Assembly (NCBI RefSeq): GCF_028282165.1
Contig: NZ_JANQIM010000027.1
Location: forward strand, 62,001 to 126,000
DNA from: Winogradskyella sp.
Lineage (GTDB): Bacteria > Bacteroidota > Bacteroidia > Flavobacteriales > Flavobacteriaceae
DNA: 64,000 nucleotides
Reading direction: 5' to 3'
In this document: positions 1 through 8,969 of the stretch, one piece after another
Numbering within the stretch: the first letter of the stretch is position 1
How the letters are laid out: every line of letters begins with the position of its first letter
The notes under the pieces: model-generated
The model's input: the letters and a program-made list of their open reading frames with translations, nothing else
Databases searched by the model: none
Told to the model about the DNA's origin: nothing
Program-made: the position numbers and the translations under genes

Positions 1-10
1 TGTTGGTTAC

Positions 11-39
11 TAAAAAAGGTGAATCCACTGTGATTCACC
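11..39 (-). terminator. Rho-independent terminator of leucine dehydrogenase gene
   Basis: An 8-bp stem, GGTGAATC (18-25) pairing with GATTCACC (32-39) around a 6-base loop, is followed on the minus strand by a T tract (A run at 12-17 on plus). It lies just beyond the stop codon at 74, so it fits the leftward gene. Confidence 0.75.
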
Positions 40-73
40 CTGCAAAAATACTATTATTTAATTCTGAAAAAAA

Positions 74-1177
74 TTATTTAGAATTTTCTCTCTTACGCGT
101 TTCAATACGTTCTTGAGCTATATTAAAAGCTGCTTCGTGCGTTGTTAAATCGTTGGTTTTGGCATTATCGAGAATCTCTAAAGTGGTATTATATATGTTT
201 TCCGTTTTGCGCATTATCTCTTGCCTATCGTAATTCTCTAGCTCTGCATACACATTGATAATTCCTCCTGCATTAATTAAAAAATCTGGTGCATAAACGA
301 TACCTCTTTCCTGTAGAATTCTTCCATGCCTATTCTCTTCTGCCAATTGGTTGTTAGCTGCTCCAGCAATAATACTAGCTTGCAACTTGTAAATGGTATC
401 GTCATTTATAGTTGCTCCTAAAGCGCAAGGTGCATAGATATCCATGGCTTCATTGTAGATATCCTGTCCATTATAGATTTTAACCCCATATTTAGAGCTA
501 ACTTCCTCTAGTCGTTCTTGATTAATATCCGATATGGTAACGTTAGCGCCTTCATTGCTTAAATGCTCCACCAAGGCCTCACCAACATTACCTATGCCTT
601 GAACAAATACATTTTTATCCTCTAAAACATCCGAACCATATTTAAATTTAGCGGCTGCTTTCATACCCATAAACACACCATATGCTGTAATTGGAGAAGG
701 GTTTCCGGCACCACCTTTGTTTTGAGAAATTCCTGTAACATAAGGGGTGACCTCTCTTACCGTATCCATATCCGCAGTTTCCATACCAACATCTTCTGCT
801 GTTATATATCGACCGCTTAAAGAGTGTACAAATTCACCAAAACGCCTCATTAACTCAGGCGTTTTTTGGGTTTTGGCGTCCCCTATAATCACAGCTTTCC
901 CTCCACCAAGGTTTAAACCTGTAATTGCAGATTTAAAGGTCATTCCGCGAGACAAGCGCAGTACATCATTTAGAGCTTCCCATTCGTTCTGGTAATCCCA
1001 CATTCTTGTACCTCCCAAAGCAGGTCCCAAAACCGTATTATGTATACCAATAATAGCTTTTAAACCAGTATCTTTGTCATTGCAAAATACAATTTGCTCG
1101 TGATCGTCAAACGAATTTTGACCAAATACTGGATCGGCTTTTGAAAGTTCATTAGAACTTATTATTTCTGAAGTCAT
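74..1177 (-). CDS. ldh: Leucine dehydrogenase (Glu/Leu/Phe/Val dehydrogenase family)
   Basis: This 367-residue cytosolic enzyme would catalyse NAD-dependent oxidative deamination of branched-chain amino acids, the reversible first step of their breakdown. The catalytic glycine-rich segment with its lysine (LNLGGGKAVIIGD) is near residue 90. A Rossmann NAD motif (VQGIGNVGEALVEHL) is near residue 190, with an acidic residue after strand 2 as expected for NAD. Length matches the family. The ATG start is followed directly by a plausible cytosolic N terminus. It is a single-gene unit with a terminator at its 3' end and is divergent from the ABC exporter. The choice of leucine over valine or phenylalanine rests on overall similarity and is not proven by a visible residue. 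Confidence 0.88.
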   Translation of the reverse strand: MTSEIISSNELSKADPVFGQNSFDDHEQIVFCNDKDTGLKAIIGIHNTVLGPALGGTRMWDYQNEWEALNDVLRLSRGMTFKSAITGLNLGGGKAVIIGDAKTQKTPELMRRFGEFVHSLSGRYITAEDVGMETADMDTVREVTPYVTGISQNKGGAGNPSPITAYGVFMGMKAAAKFKYGSDVLEDKNVFVQGIGNVGEALVEHLSNEGANVTISDINQERLEEVSSKYGVKIYNGQDIYNEAMDIYAPCALGATINDDTIYKLQASIIAGAANNQLAEENRHGRILQERGIVYAPDFLINAGGIINVYAELENYDRQEIMRKTENIYNTTLEILDNAKTNDLTTHEAAFNIAQERIETRKRENSK

Positions 1178-1286
1178 TTAAGATTTAGATTTAAGGCTAT
1201 TTGAAGATTATCTAAAAACAGCGAGCAAAAATAAATTATTATTAGAGGATTAGCAAAATATTAACGTCGAAATAGGATTATCGTTA

Positions 1287-1294
1287 TACTTTTG
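1287..1294 (+). promoter_or_regulatory. Bacteroidota -7 promoter box (TACTTTTG)
   Basis: TACTTTTG fits the TANNTTTG consensus of Bacteroidota housekeeping promoters and sits 17 bp before the ATG of the ABC exporter gene. No clear TTG at -33 is seen, so the call is tentative. Confidence 0.45.
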
Positions 1295-1310
1295 ACTGAC
1301 CAAATGCACT

Positions 1311-3065
1311 ATGAAAGCACTAAAGCATCTCAATAAATACTTCTATAAATACAGATACCGATTAATCATCGGTGTGATTATTACCGTTGTTGCAAAGATA
1401 TTTGTATTGTTTACACCACGTTTTGTTGGCGACTCCATAAATGTTATTTCTGATCGTTTGGATGGAAAAATCTCGTACGAAGTTTTTAAAACTGAATTAA
1501 TCACCAATATATCATACATTGTTGGAGCTGCTATTATTGCTGGGCTTTTTACATTTTTGATGCGCCAGACCATTATTAATGTTTCGAGATACATTGAATA
1601 TGATTTAAAAAATGAAATCTACCAACATTACCAAGTACTTTCCTTGAATTTCTACAAATCCAATAGAACAGGTGACTTAATGAACCGAATTAGTGAAGAT
1701 GTAGGAAAAGTACGCATGTATGCTGGGCCTGCCTTAATGTACAGCATAAATACCGTAACATTGTTTACCGTAGCTATAATTTACATGATAAGCACGGCGC
1801 CAAAGCTTACTCTATACACGTTAATGCCATTACCCATCCTTTCTATTGCGATATATAACTTAAGCAGGCTTATTAACAAACGGAGCACAATTGTACAACA
1901 GTCTTTATCTACCTTATCAACCTATTCGCAGGAAGTCTTTAGCGGTATCTCCGTAATTAAATCCTATGGCATAGAACCAAATACAATTAATGAATTTGAT
2001 GGACTTTCAGCCGAAAATAGACAGAAACAAATTAACTTAACCAAGGTACAAGCACTTTTCTTCCCATTGATGATTTTATTAATTGGCATAAGTAATCTTA
2101 TTGTCATTTATATTGGTGGAATGCAATATATGAGTGGTGAAATTGAGAATATTGGTACCATTGCAGAGTTTATCATTTATGTTAACATGTTAACATGGCC
2201 AGTAGCTACAGTGGGTTGGGTAACGTCGCTTGTCCAACAGGCCGAAGCTTCTCAAGAACGTATAAATGAGTTTTTAAAGACCGAACCAGAAATTAAAAAT
2301 AGAGCAAGTGAGTTGACTCCTATTAAAGGTTATATCGAGTTCAAAAATGTCTCTTTTGTATACCCAGACACTAATATTGAAGCTTTAAAAAATGTGAGCT
2401 TTTCAATCAAATCAGGTGAAACCCTAGCCATTTTAGGAAAAACAGGTTCTGGAAAATCAACAATTTTAGATTTAATCGGCAGACTGTATGATATTGATAA
2501 GGGCAATGTCTTAGTTGATAGTACACCTATAGCCGATTTACACCTTACTAGCCTTAGAAATAGTATTGGTTATGTACCTCAAGACGCATTCTTATTTTCA
2601 GACACTATAAAAAACAATATAAAGTTTGGTAAAGAAGAAGCATCCGATGAAGAAGTGATTGAAGCCGCCAAAAATGCCAGAGTCCATAAAAACATTATTG
2701 GTTTTAAAGATGGCTATGATACTGTCTTAGGGGAACGTGGCATTACATTATCTGGTGGGCAAAAACAACGTGTTTCTATTGCTAGAGCGATAATTAAAAA
2801 ACCCGAAATTTTACTATTTGATGATTGTCTATCGGCAGTAGATACTGAGACCGAAGAAAAAATCCTTAAAAATCTCACTAAGATTACTAAAAACAAAACT
2901 ACTATAATAGTAAGCCATCGTGTATCTTCTGCTAAAAATGCAGATCAAATTATTGTCTTAGAGGATGGTAAGATAATCCAAAAAGGAAACCACGGGAGCC
3001 TTATTAATGTTGAAGGCTACTATAAGGAACTTTACACAAAACAACTCTCTGAAAAAGAAATGTAA
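1311..3065 (+). CDS. ABC exporter, fused permease and ATPase (MdlB/MsbA-like)
   Basis: This 584-residue half-transporter would dimerise in the inner membrane to export lipids, drugs or peptides. Residues 1-310 carry about six membrane segments (ABC type-1 transmembrane domain). Residues 340-575 are the nucleotide-binding domain, with Walker A GKTGSGKST, signature LSGGQKQR, Walker B ILLFDDCLSAVD and H-loop IVSHR. The residue after the Walker B aspartate is Asp, not the usual catalytic Glu. This is also seen in MdlB-type exporters and may mean asymmetric ATP sites. The ATG at 1311 follows a TANNTTTG box. The substrate cannot be read from the sequence. Confidence 0.9.
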   Translation: MKALKHLNKYFYKYRYRLIIGVIITVVAKIFVLFTPRFVGDSINVISDRLDGKISYEVFKTELITNISYIVGAAIIAGLFTFLMRQTIINVSRYIEYDLKNEIYQHYQVLSLNFYKSNRTGDLMNRISEDVGKVRMYAGPALMYSINTVTLFTVAIIYMISTAPKLTLYTLMPLPILSIAIYNLSRLINKRSTIVQQSLSTLSTYSQEVFSGISVIKSYGIEPNTINEFDGLSAENRQKQINLTKVQALFFPLMILLIGISNLIVIYIGGMQYMSGEIENIGTIAEFIIYVNMLTWPVATVGWVTSLVQQAEASQERINEFLKTEPEIKNRASELTPIKGYIEFKNVSFVYPDTNIEALKNVSFSIKSGETLAILGKTGSGKSTILDLIGRLYDIDKGNVLVDSTPIADLHLTSLRNSIGYVPQDAFLFSDTIKNNIKFGKEEASDEEVIEAAKNARVHKNIIGFKDGYDTVLGERGITLSGGQKQRVSIARAIIKKPEILLFDDCLSAVDTETEEKILKNLTKITKNKTTIIVSHRVSSAKNADQIIVLEDGKIIQKGNHGSLINVEGYYKELYTKQLSEKEM

Positions 3066-3131
3066 TAATTTATTTGTCAGTTAACTTTTTTTTTAGATTT
3101 TTGGATTGAAATTTAAAATAAGATATGATAT

Positions 3132-3521
3132 ATGAGCGATAATGAAATGATGGATAAAGAAGAAATATATTCAAAAGTGCTGCGAGCTGGAAGACGTACT
3201 TATTTCTTTGATGTTAGAGCGACAAAAGCAGGAGATTATTACCTAACCATTACTGAAAGCAAAAAATTCACTAACGACGACGGGTCTTTTCATTACAAAA
3301 AGCATAAAATTTACCTTTATAAAGAAGATTTTTCTGAGTTTAGGGACATTTTATCCGAGATGACAGATTACATTATTAGTGAAAAGGGCGAAGAAGTAAT
3401 TAGTGAGCGCCATCAAAAAGATTTTAAGCGTGAAGATGACTTTGTAGCACAAGAAACAAATACATCCGAAGACTCACATAATACTGACAGTTTTACTGAC
3501 ATTAGCTTCGACGATATCTAA
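3132..3521 (+). CDS. PUR-alpha-like DNA/RNA-binding protein (DUF3276)
   Basis: This small 129-residue protein is widely conserved in Bacteroidota. The core, residues 8-85, has the alternating strands of a PUR repeat (VLRAGRRTYFFDVRATKAGDYYLTITESKK), and the C-terminal 45 residues are acidic and disordered-looking. The family binds single-stranded nucleic acid; its cellular role in bacteria is unclear. It follows the ABC exporter by 66 bp and ends at a strong terminator, so the two may be co-transcribed. Confidence 0.85.
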   Translation: MSDNEMMDKEEIYSKVLRAGRRTYFFDVRATKAGDYYLTITESKKFTNDDGSFHYKKHKIYLYKEDFSEFRDILSEMTDYIISEKGEEVISERHQKDFKREDDFVAQETNTSEDSHNTDSFTDISFDDI

Positions 3522-3545
3522 GTTTAACTTCTGTTAAATAATAAT

Positions 3546-3580
3546 AAAAACCGTTACTAACCGTAACGGTTTTTTTATTT
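3546..3580 (+). terminator. Rho-independent terminator after DUF3276 gene
   Basis: CCGTTAC (3551-3557) pairs with GTAACGG (3563-3569) around loop TAACC, followed by a seven-T run. The A run on the left would also allow termination leftwards. Confidence 0.85.
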
Positions 3581-3606
3581 TTAGCATTTAACCAACTCCT
3601 AAATAT

Positions 3607-6117
3607 ATGCATCGTATTGCTTTATTTTTTGTTTTAGCAACCTCTACTCTTTTTTCGCAATCAATAACTGACCTATCCTATTATCTCCCAAAAGACGTAC
3701 AGTACGATCAAAGCATACCAACACCAAAAAGCGTGATTGGACATGATGTTGGCGAATGGCATATTACACACGACAAGCTTGTTCAATATATGTACGAACT
3801 CGCTAAAGTATCAGATCGAATAACAATTAAAACCACAGGTAAAACTTTTGAAGACAGACCACTATTATTGCTAACTATTACCTCACCAAACAACCATCAA
3901 AATATAGATAACATTAAAGAAGCACACATAGAAGCCACTGAGACTAATGATACAAATATAGAAGATAGACCTGTTGTAGTTTACCTGGGATTTTCAATAC
4001 ATGGTAATGAACCTAGCGGTTCAAATGCTGCTCTATTAGCAGCGTATCACCTCGCAGCTGCCAAAGGTTCAAAAATTGAAACCTTATTGAACGATACAGT
4101 AATTTTGTTTGATCCATGTCTTAATCCAGATGGGTTACAGCGTTTTGCTTATTGGGCAAATACCAATAGAAATATGACACTTAATCCAGACCCAAATGAT
4201 AGGGAGTATAGTGAAGTATGGCCTGGTGGGCGCACCAACCATTATTGGTTTGATTTGAATAGAGACTGGCTACCTGTGCAGTTACCAGAGTCTAGGGCAC
4301 GTATTGAGACGTTTCATAATTGGCTCCCAAACATCTTAACAGACCATCATGAAATGGGAACCAATTCAAGCTTCTTTTTTCAACCTGGCATTCCATCTCG
4401 CACGCATCCTTTGACTCCAAAGATGAATCAGGAAATAACAAAAAGTATTGCAAAGTATCATGCCAAAGCATTCGACAAAATTGGATCTCTATATTATTCC
4501 GAAGAAAGCTTTGATGATTTCTACTACGGTAAAGGCTCTACTTTTCCTGATATTAACGGAGGGATCGGAATTCTCTTCGAACAAGCCAGTTCGCGTGGTC
4601 ATGTACAAGAAAGCAATAATGGCATATTGACGTTTCCATTTACTATAAGAAACCAATTCACTGTAGTTTTATCTACCCTCGAAGCAGCCAATAGTATGCG
4701 AAAAGAGCTATTAGAATACCAGTACAATTTCTATAAAAATGCTCGTAGTGAGGCTTCAAAGGAGGGGAATAAAGCTATTGTTTTTGGTGATGAGAAAGAT
4801 GCAGCAAAAACCTATCATTTGGCCGAAATATTAAAACGGCACAAAATCAAATTTCATGATGTTAAGTCGGACTTTTCCATCAGTGGAAAAAACTTCAAGA
4901 AAGGTTACAGCTATATTGTTCCAAAAAATCAGAAAAACACACGATTAATCAATGCCATGTTTGAAAAACGCACATCATTCCAAGATAGCTTATTTTATGA
5001 CATTTCTGCATGGACTTTCCCTCTAGCTTTTAATCTAGACTATGCCGAAACTACTGCATCTTATGCTGGAGACGAAATCGTTAATCTCAAATATCGAAAA
5101 GGAAGTGTCACTTCAAAAAGCGAATATGCATACTTATTTGCTTGGAACGAATATTATGCGCCAAAACTCTTGAATAAAATCCTTAAAAAAGGGCTCAGAG
5201 CTAAAGTGAGCATGAAAAACTTTAAAGCCAATGGTAAATCGTATGATTATGGCACCATTATGATTCCTGCAAAGAATCAAAATCTATCTACTTCAGAGAT
5301 ATATCACTTTTTGAATCAGCTAGCCGTTGAGAGCCATATAACCGTCGATGCCGTTTCAACAGGTCTGAATGATGGCATTGACTTAGGAAGTAATAATTTT
5401 AGAACCTTGGAGCTTCCTAAAATTGCACTTTTGGTAGGAAATGGAATAACATCTTACGATGCAGGTGAAATCTGGCATTTATTAGACACGCGTTACGATA
5501 TTGTTGCCACTAAGCTTGACACTAAGAATTTTGGACGCACAGATCTAAGCAGATACAATACCATCATTATGGTAAATTCTTATTCTGGCTTAAATGAAAG
5601 TAATACCAAAAAACTAAAAAGCTGGATTGAAGACGGCGGTACTTTAATAGCTTATAGAAATGCTTTGAGATGGTTAAATTCCAAAGAAATCATGAAGATT
5701 GATTTTAAGAAGCGAAATAACATTACGGCCAAAAATGTTAGTTACGAACAACGCAGAAACTTTAGAGGTGCACAGCTTATTGGTGGTGCTATTTTCGAAA
5801 CTAAACTAGACCGCTCCCATCCTATCAATTTTGGTTATAATAACGATAAATTGGCAATGTTTAGAAACACTACCCTTTTCATTAAGCCTAATAAAAATAG
5901 TTACGACAATCCCATTCAATACACTAAAAACCCTTTATTGAGCGGTTATATTTCTGAAGAAAATTTAGATAGCCTAAGTTTATCCATACCGCTTAAAATA
6001 GGAGATACAGGAAAAGGCACAATAATTGGCTTTACTGACAATACAAATTTTAGGGCGTTTTGGTATGGCACCAATAAATTGCTTATGAACGCTATCTTCT
6101 TTAGGCATGAGATGTAG
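3607..6117 (+). CDS. Secreted M14-family zinc carboxypeptidase
   Basis: This 836-residue protein has a short signal peptide (MHRIALFFVLATSTLFSQ) and so acts beyond the inner membrane. The N-terminal half is a peptidase M14 domain: zinc ligands H and E are in HGNEPSG, followed by the substrate-binding stretch LNPDG and NRDW, a further histidine in TDHHEMG, and the catalytic glutamate in FEQASSRG. The second half (from about residue 430) resembles a glutamine-amidotransferase-like fold and has no obvious catalytic triad. Length and layout match large Bacteroidota M14 peptidases. No T9SS sorting domain is seen, so it is probably periplasmic. Confidence 0.88.
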   Translation: MHRIALFFVLATSTLFSQSITDLSYYLPKDVQYDQSIPTPKSVIGHDVGEWHITHDKLVQYMYELAKVSDRITIKTTGKTFEDRPLLLLTITSPNNHQNIDNIKEAHIEATETNDTNIEDRPVVVYLGFSIHGNEPSGSNAALLAAYHLAAAKGSKIETLLNDTVILFDPCLNPDGLQRFAYWANTNRNMTLNPDPNDREYSEVWPGGRTNHYWFDLNRDWLPVQLPESRARIETFHNWLPNILTDHHEMGTNSSFFFQPGIPSRTHPLTPKMNQEITKSIAKYHAKAFDKIGSLYYSEESFDDFYYGKGSTFPDINGGIGILFEQASSRGHVQESNNGILTFPFTIRNQFTVVLSTLEAANSMRKELLEYQYNFYKNARSEASKEGNKAIVFGDEKDAAKTYHLAEILKRHKIKFHDVKSDFSISGKNFKKGYSYIVPKNQKNTRLINAMFEKRTSFQDSLFYDISAWTFPLAFNLDYAETTASYAGDEIVNLKYRKGSVTSKSEYAYLFAWNEYYAPKLLNKILKKGLRAKVSMKNFKANGKSYDYGTIMIPAKNQNLSTSEIYHFLNQLAVESHITVDAVSTGLNDGIDLGSNNFRTLELPKIALLVGNGITSYDAGEIWHLLDTRYDIVATKLDTKNFGRTDLSRYNTIIMVNSYSGLNESNTKKLKSWIEDGGTLIAYRNALRWLNSKEIMKIDFKKRNNITAKNVSYEQRRNFRGAQLIGGAIFETKLDRSHPINFGYNNDKLAMFRNTTLFIKPNKNSYDNPIQYTKNPLLSGYISEENLDSLSLSIPLKIGDTGKGTIIGFTDNTNFRAFWYGTNKLLMNAIFFRHEM

Positions 6118-6119
6118 AG

Positions 6120-6136
6120 GTTAGGAGTTAGGAGTA
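6120..6136. repeat. 17-bp dispersed repeat, copy 1
   Basis: GTTAGGAGTTAGGAGTA, an 8-bp unit repeated in tandem, begins 3 bp after the M14 peptidase stop codon. An identical copy lies at 6233-6249. Related reverse-strand phrases lie at 28090-28125 and 40119-40142. Confidence 0.8.
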
Positions 6137-6148
6137 CAAAATAATGCG

Positions 6149-6190
6149 CTTGTCATTGCGAGGACGTTCGGGACGAAGCAATCTTTTGAG
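6149..6190. repeat. CATTGCGAGG dispersed intergenic repeat
   Basis: The stretch contains TGTCATTGCGAGGACG and ends GACGAAGCAATCTTTTGAG; its ends can pair (ATTGC with GCAAT). This phrase is recognisable as a dispersed intergenic repeat of many bacterial genomes. It is bracketed by two copies of the GTTAGGAG repeat. No transposase is present. Confidence 0.65.
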
Positions 6191-6232
6191 TTTGGCATTT
6201 GGATTTTTGGTTTTGGGTATTTGGTTTTGTGA

Positions 6233-6249
6233 GTTAGGAGTTAGGAGTA
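6233..6249. repeat. 17-bp dispersed repeat, copy 2
   Basis: Exact copy of the repeat at 6120-6136, in the same orientation, 113 bp downstream. Confidence 0.8.
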
Positions 6250-6304
6250 AAATTATGAACGTTTCAACAAATCAACAACTATACAAATCAACAATTAAAC
6301 AAAA

Positions 6305-6640
6305 TCAAGACACTTGCGATCCATTTTTAATCTTGGTTTCAGGATGCAATAAAAATACATCATTCTCTTTAACAGCTCCCATTACCAAACACTCGCTCAT
6401 AAAATTAGCTATCTGTTTCTTAGGGAAGTTAACAACAGCAACGATTTGTCTTTTAAGCAGATCTTCCTTGCTATATTGAGTGGTAATCTGAGCAGAAGAT
6501 TTTTTCATTCCTAAATCTCCAAAATCAATGGTAAGTTGATATGCTGGCTTTCTGGCATTGGGAAAATCGTTGACTTCGAGAATAGTTCCTATGCGCAAAT
6601 CTATCTTTGTAAAGTCTTCAAATGTTATTATCTTTTCCAT
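6305..6640 (-). CDS. csaA: CsaA-like tRNA-binding domain protein
   Basis: This 111-residue protein is made almost entirely of one OB-fold tRNA-binding domain (tRNA_bind), the module also found at the C terminus of methionyl-tRNA synthetase. The hallmark DLRIGTILEV is at residues 14-23, and the KSSAQIT and VNFPKKQIANFMSE segments match the family core. The dimeric CsaA protein has been linked to a chaperone or export role. It is a single leftward gene, convergent with the M14 peptidase gene. Confidence 0.85.
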   Translation of the reverse strand: MEKIITFEDFTKIDLRIGTILEVNDFPNARKPAYQLTIDFGDLGMKKSSAQITTQYSKEDLLKRQIVAVVNFPKKQIANFMSECLVMGAVKENDVFLLHPETKIKNGSQVS

Positions 6641-6709
6641 ATTAAAAAGTCTAATTTTACCGTAAGGTTAAGCGCGGTTAAAACCTATTCAAATCTAAAG
6701 TTTTAAAAA

Positions 6710-6729
6710 CCTTTCGACTGCACTCAAGG
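6710..6729. repeat. TTTCGACTGCACTCAAGG dispersed repeat fragment
   Basis: CCTTTCGACTGCACTCAAGG has complementary ends (CCTT with AAGG) and shares its CTTCGACT-type core with the 66-bp tandem repeat at 20906-21048. It is a typical Bacteroidota intergenic repeat phrase, here in the gap between csaA and the next gene. Confidence 0.55.
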
Positions 6730-6773
6730 TAACAATATAGCACTAATTATGGATTTTAAAAATAATAAATATT

Positions 6774-7328
6774 ATGGCCTTAACACCATCTAACATGTTG
6801 CCTTTAGGCACCAAAGCTCCTGAGTTTAGATTAATCGACACTAAAGACGATCAAATAAAATCACTAAACGAATTAAAAGGTGATGCGGGAACATTAGTCA
6901 TGTTTATCTGTAACCACTGCCCTTTTGTTATTCATGTCAATGAACAATTAGTCCGATTAGCTAAGGATTATAAAGTGAAAGGTATTCATAGTATTGCTAT
7001 TTCGAGCAATGATGTGGTTAATTATCCGCAAGATGGTCCTGATAAAATGAAAACACATGCAGAAATCAACCAATACCCTTTTCCATATTTATATGATGAA
7101 ACACAAGAGGTTGCTAAAGCTTATGATGCCGCCTGCACACCAGATTTTTTCTTATTTGATAAGGACTTAAATCTAGTTTACGCTGGGCAATTAGACGGCT
7201 CAAGACCTGGAAATGGTATTGCCGTTACTGGAAAAGATTTAAGAGCCGCTATGGATGCTTTAGTAAAAAATGAAACTATTGACCCTAACCAAAAACCAAG
7301 TATGGGCTGTAACATTAAATGGAAATAG
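6774..7328 (+). CDS. Thioredoxin-fold (AhpC/TSA-type) redox protein
   Basis: This 184-residue protein has the alkyl-hydroperoxide-reductase / thiol-specific-antioxidant fold. CNHCPF near residue 47 is in the position of the thioredoxin active site, and a cis-Pro-like AACTPDFFLFD lies near residue 125. No signal peptide is visible, so it is probably cytosolic. A third cysteine pair partner near the C terminus (SMGCNIKWK) is typical of this subfamily. It likely acts as a thiol-dependent peroxidase or disulfide handler; the substrate is unknown. Confidence 0.82.
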   Translation: MALTPSNMLPLGTKAPEFRLIDTKDDQIKSLNELKGDAGTLVMFICNHCPFVIHVNEQLVRLAKDYKVKGIHSIAISSNDVVNYPQDGPDKMKTHAEINQYPFPYLYDETQEVAKAYDAACTPDFFLFDKDLNLVYAGQLDGSRPGNGIAVTGKDLRAAMDALVKNETIDPNQKPSMGCNIKWK

Positions 7329-7337
7329 GTTTTTTGA

Positions 7338-7595
7338 GTGGATGGAAAAGAAAAAAATATAGAGAAGAGAAAATCAATTCCTCTGACAACCTCCGAGTCG
7401 CTAACCTTTTTCTTCATCCCTTTTCGATTTTTTGGACCTGTGATCTCTAGAAATAATGATTTTAACGAAACTGAAATAGAGCGCTTTCGAAAATTCGGAT
7501 TTGATTTAAAGATTAAACAAGCAAAAGAGCTAACAATCTATGGTAGAGTATTTTATCTAAGCATCCTCATAATCATTATATATTTAATAAGTTAA
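7338..7595 (+). CDS. Small single-pass membrane protein, unknown function
   Basis: 85 residues from a GTG start, 9 bp after the thioredoxin-fold gene and 1 bp before the GNAT gene. The middle (DFNETEIERFRKFGFDLKIK) is charged and amphipathic, and the C-terminal 20 residues form one hydrophobic helix. It looks like a small protein conserved in flavobacteria, tail-anchored in the inner membrane. The tight spacing supports a real gene in a three-gene operon. No function is claimed. Confidence 0.6.
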   Translation: MDGKEKNIEKRKSIPLTTSESLTFFFIPFRFFGPVISRNNDFNETEIERFRKFGFDLKIKQAKELTIYGRVFYLSILIIIIYLIS

Positions 7596-7596
7596 A

Positions 7597-8139
7597 ATGA
7601 ATGTAAAACTAGAAACCAAGCGTCTGTATTTAAGACCCATCACCCAAAATGATGCGCAAGATTTTTTTGAGATGGACTCTAATCCTAAGGTTCATATCTT
7701 CTTAGGTAACAACCCAGTAACATCTGTTGAACAATCCAAATCAAAAATTGAAGGCATACTGCAACAATATAAGGATTATGGTGTAGGTCGCTTAGCTATG
7801 TTTAAAAAAGATACTGGAGAATTTGTAGGGTGGTCTGGTCTAAAGTATGAGCGAGAATTACGCAAAGAATTTAATTATTACGATTTAGGTTACAGGCTAA
7901 AAGAAGAATTTTGGGGTAATGGTTATGCCACTGAAGCTGCAATAGCATCACTTGATTATGGCTTTAAAGACTTAGAACTTGAAGAAATTTGCGCCGCGGC
8001 CCACATAAACCATATTGTCTCAAACACAATTCTTAAAAAAATCGGTATGCATCCTTCTGGTACTTTTGAGTATGAGGGTGATTTATGCAATTGGTATACT
8101 TTAAAAAAGATTTTTACAAATAGCAAAACCCCTTTTTAA
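7597..8139 (+). CDS. GNAT-family N-acetyltransferase (RimJ/RimL-like)
   Basis: 180 residues with the acetyltransferase_3 layout: an N-terminal LETKRLYLRP, a central beta sheet with DLGYRLKEEFWGNGYATEA that forms the acetyl-CoA pyrophosphate loop (G-N-G-Y-A), and a C-terminal NTILKKIGM typical of RimJ/L relatives. It would transfer an acetyl group from acetyl-CoA to an amine on a protein or small molecule; the substrate is not predictable. Its stop codon lies inside the palindromic terminator at 8125. Confidence 0.85.
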   Translation: MNVKLETKRLYLRPITQNDAQDFFEMDSNPKVHIFLGNNPVTSVEQSKSKIEGILQQYKDYGVGRLAMFKKDTGEFVGWSGLKYERELRKEFNYYDLGYRLKEEFWGNGYATEAAIASLDYGFKDLELEEICAAAHINHIVSNTILKKIGMHPSGTFEYEGDLCNWYTLKKIFTNSKTPF

Positions 8140-8150
8140 AAAGGGGTTTT
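8125..8150. terminator. Perfect 26-bp palindromic bidirectional terminator
   Basis: The 13-base arm AAAACCCCTTTTT (8125-8137) is followed at once by its exact reverse complement (8138-8150). It serves both the rightward GNAT gene, whose TAA stop (8137-8139) lies at the centre, and the leftward tonB-like gene. Confidence 0.85.
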
Positions 8151-8194
8151 GGCATCAATCAAAAATTTGTCTAAACCAAGTATTACTGTTTAGT

Positions 8195-8920
8195 TTATTG
8201 TTCTTGCAATTTAAAGTTTATAGGGATACTGTAAGGCACACCAACGGGTTTGTTACGTTGTTTTCCTGGTTTCATTGCAGGCAATAAGCTAATGATTCGC
8301 TCTGCTTCAGTTACCAATAACTTATCTGGTCCTCTACTTTTAATTTTAGAAACTCTACCTGTTTTATCAATTATAAAGTACACAAATACCTTACCTTGGA
8401 TATTGAGTTCTGAAGCAGCATCAGGATATCTAAAGTGCTTTTGTAAGTGCTTGTTCATCATTTCTTGGAAACAAGCTCTTAATTCATCATTACTGCCCTC
8501 ACATCCAGGGAATTGAGGTACTCTCTCTATCACAGCAAATGGTACTTCTATATCTTCCTCTACCTCTTCTACCTCAACTTCTTCTACAGTGACTACACGC
8601 TCTTCAATAATATCGTCCTGACCTACCTCTGTACTCTCAATAAAAGTTTCTTCAACTTCCTCGACATCCTCAACTATTGTGATTGCTTGAGTTACTACTT
8701 GTTTAGGTGGAGGTGGTGGTGGAATATTAATAGTAGTAATTGGTATATCTTCTTCCAATTGTTCTGTCAACATTAAGATATCTATCTTAGCAGCTTCTGT
8801 TTCGTAAGTCTTATGTTCTAATCCTAAGTATGTAAGGAGTAACATTACGTTTAAGCCAACAGCAAAGTATAAACTGCTGTTTCGACCTACATTGGCTCTT
8901 GGGTTCTTCTTGAGTTCCAT
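8195..8920 (-). CDS. tonB: TonB-family energy transducer
   Basis: 241 residues. One membrane anchor (about residues 16-34), a short proline run (NIPPPPPPKQ, about residues 65-75), an acidic Glu/Val-rich spacer, and a C-terminal TonB domain (about 140-241) with the FPGCEG segment and the GKVFVYFIIDKTG strand typical of Bacteroidota TonB proteins. It would transmit proton-motive force to TonB-dependent receptors. It is preceded by a receptor gene on the same strand. A perfect FNR-type dyad lies 50 bp upstream of its start. Confidence 0.88.
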   Translation of the reverse strand: MELKKNPRANVGRNSSLYFAVGLNVMLLLTYLGLEHKTYETEAAKIDILMLTEQLEEDIPITTINIPPPPPPKQVVTQAITIVEDVEEVEETFIESTEVGQDDIIEERVVTVEEVEVEEVEEDIEVPFAVIERVPQFPGCEGSNDELRACFQEMMNKHLQKHFRYPDAASELNIQGKVFVYFIIDKTGRVSKIKSRGPDKLLVTEAERIISLLPAMKPGKQRNKPVGVPYSIPINFKLQEQ

Positions 8921-8969
8921 GACGTTTAATTTTATACCTTAAAGTTACCCATCAAAACCCATATAACTT

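Noticed and set aside
6120..6249. Insertion-sequence remnant
   Set aside because: No transposase fragment or terminal inverted repeats with target duplication; only short dispersed repeats are seen.
6144..6479. Rightward ORF of 111 codons after the M14 peptidase gene
   Set aside because: It starts in the CATTGCGAGG repeat, has a low-complexity translation, and its second half is antisense to the well-supported csaA-like gene.
7178..7417. Leftward ORF across the end of the thioredoxin-fold gene
   Set aside because: Antisense shadow of two better-supported genes, with no domain or start context.
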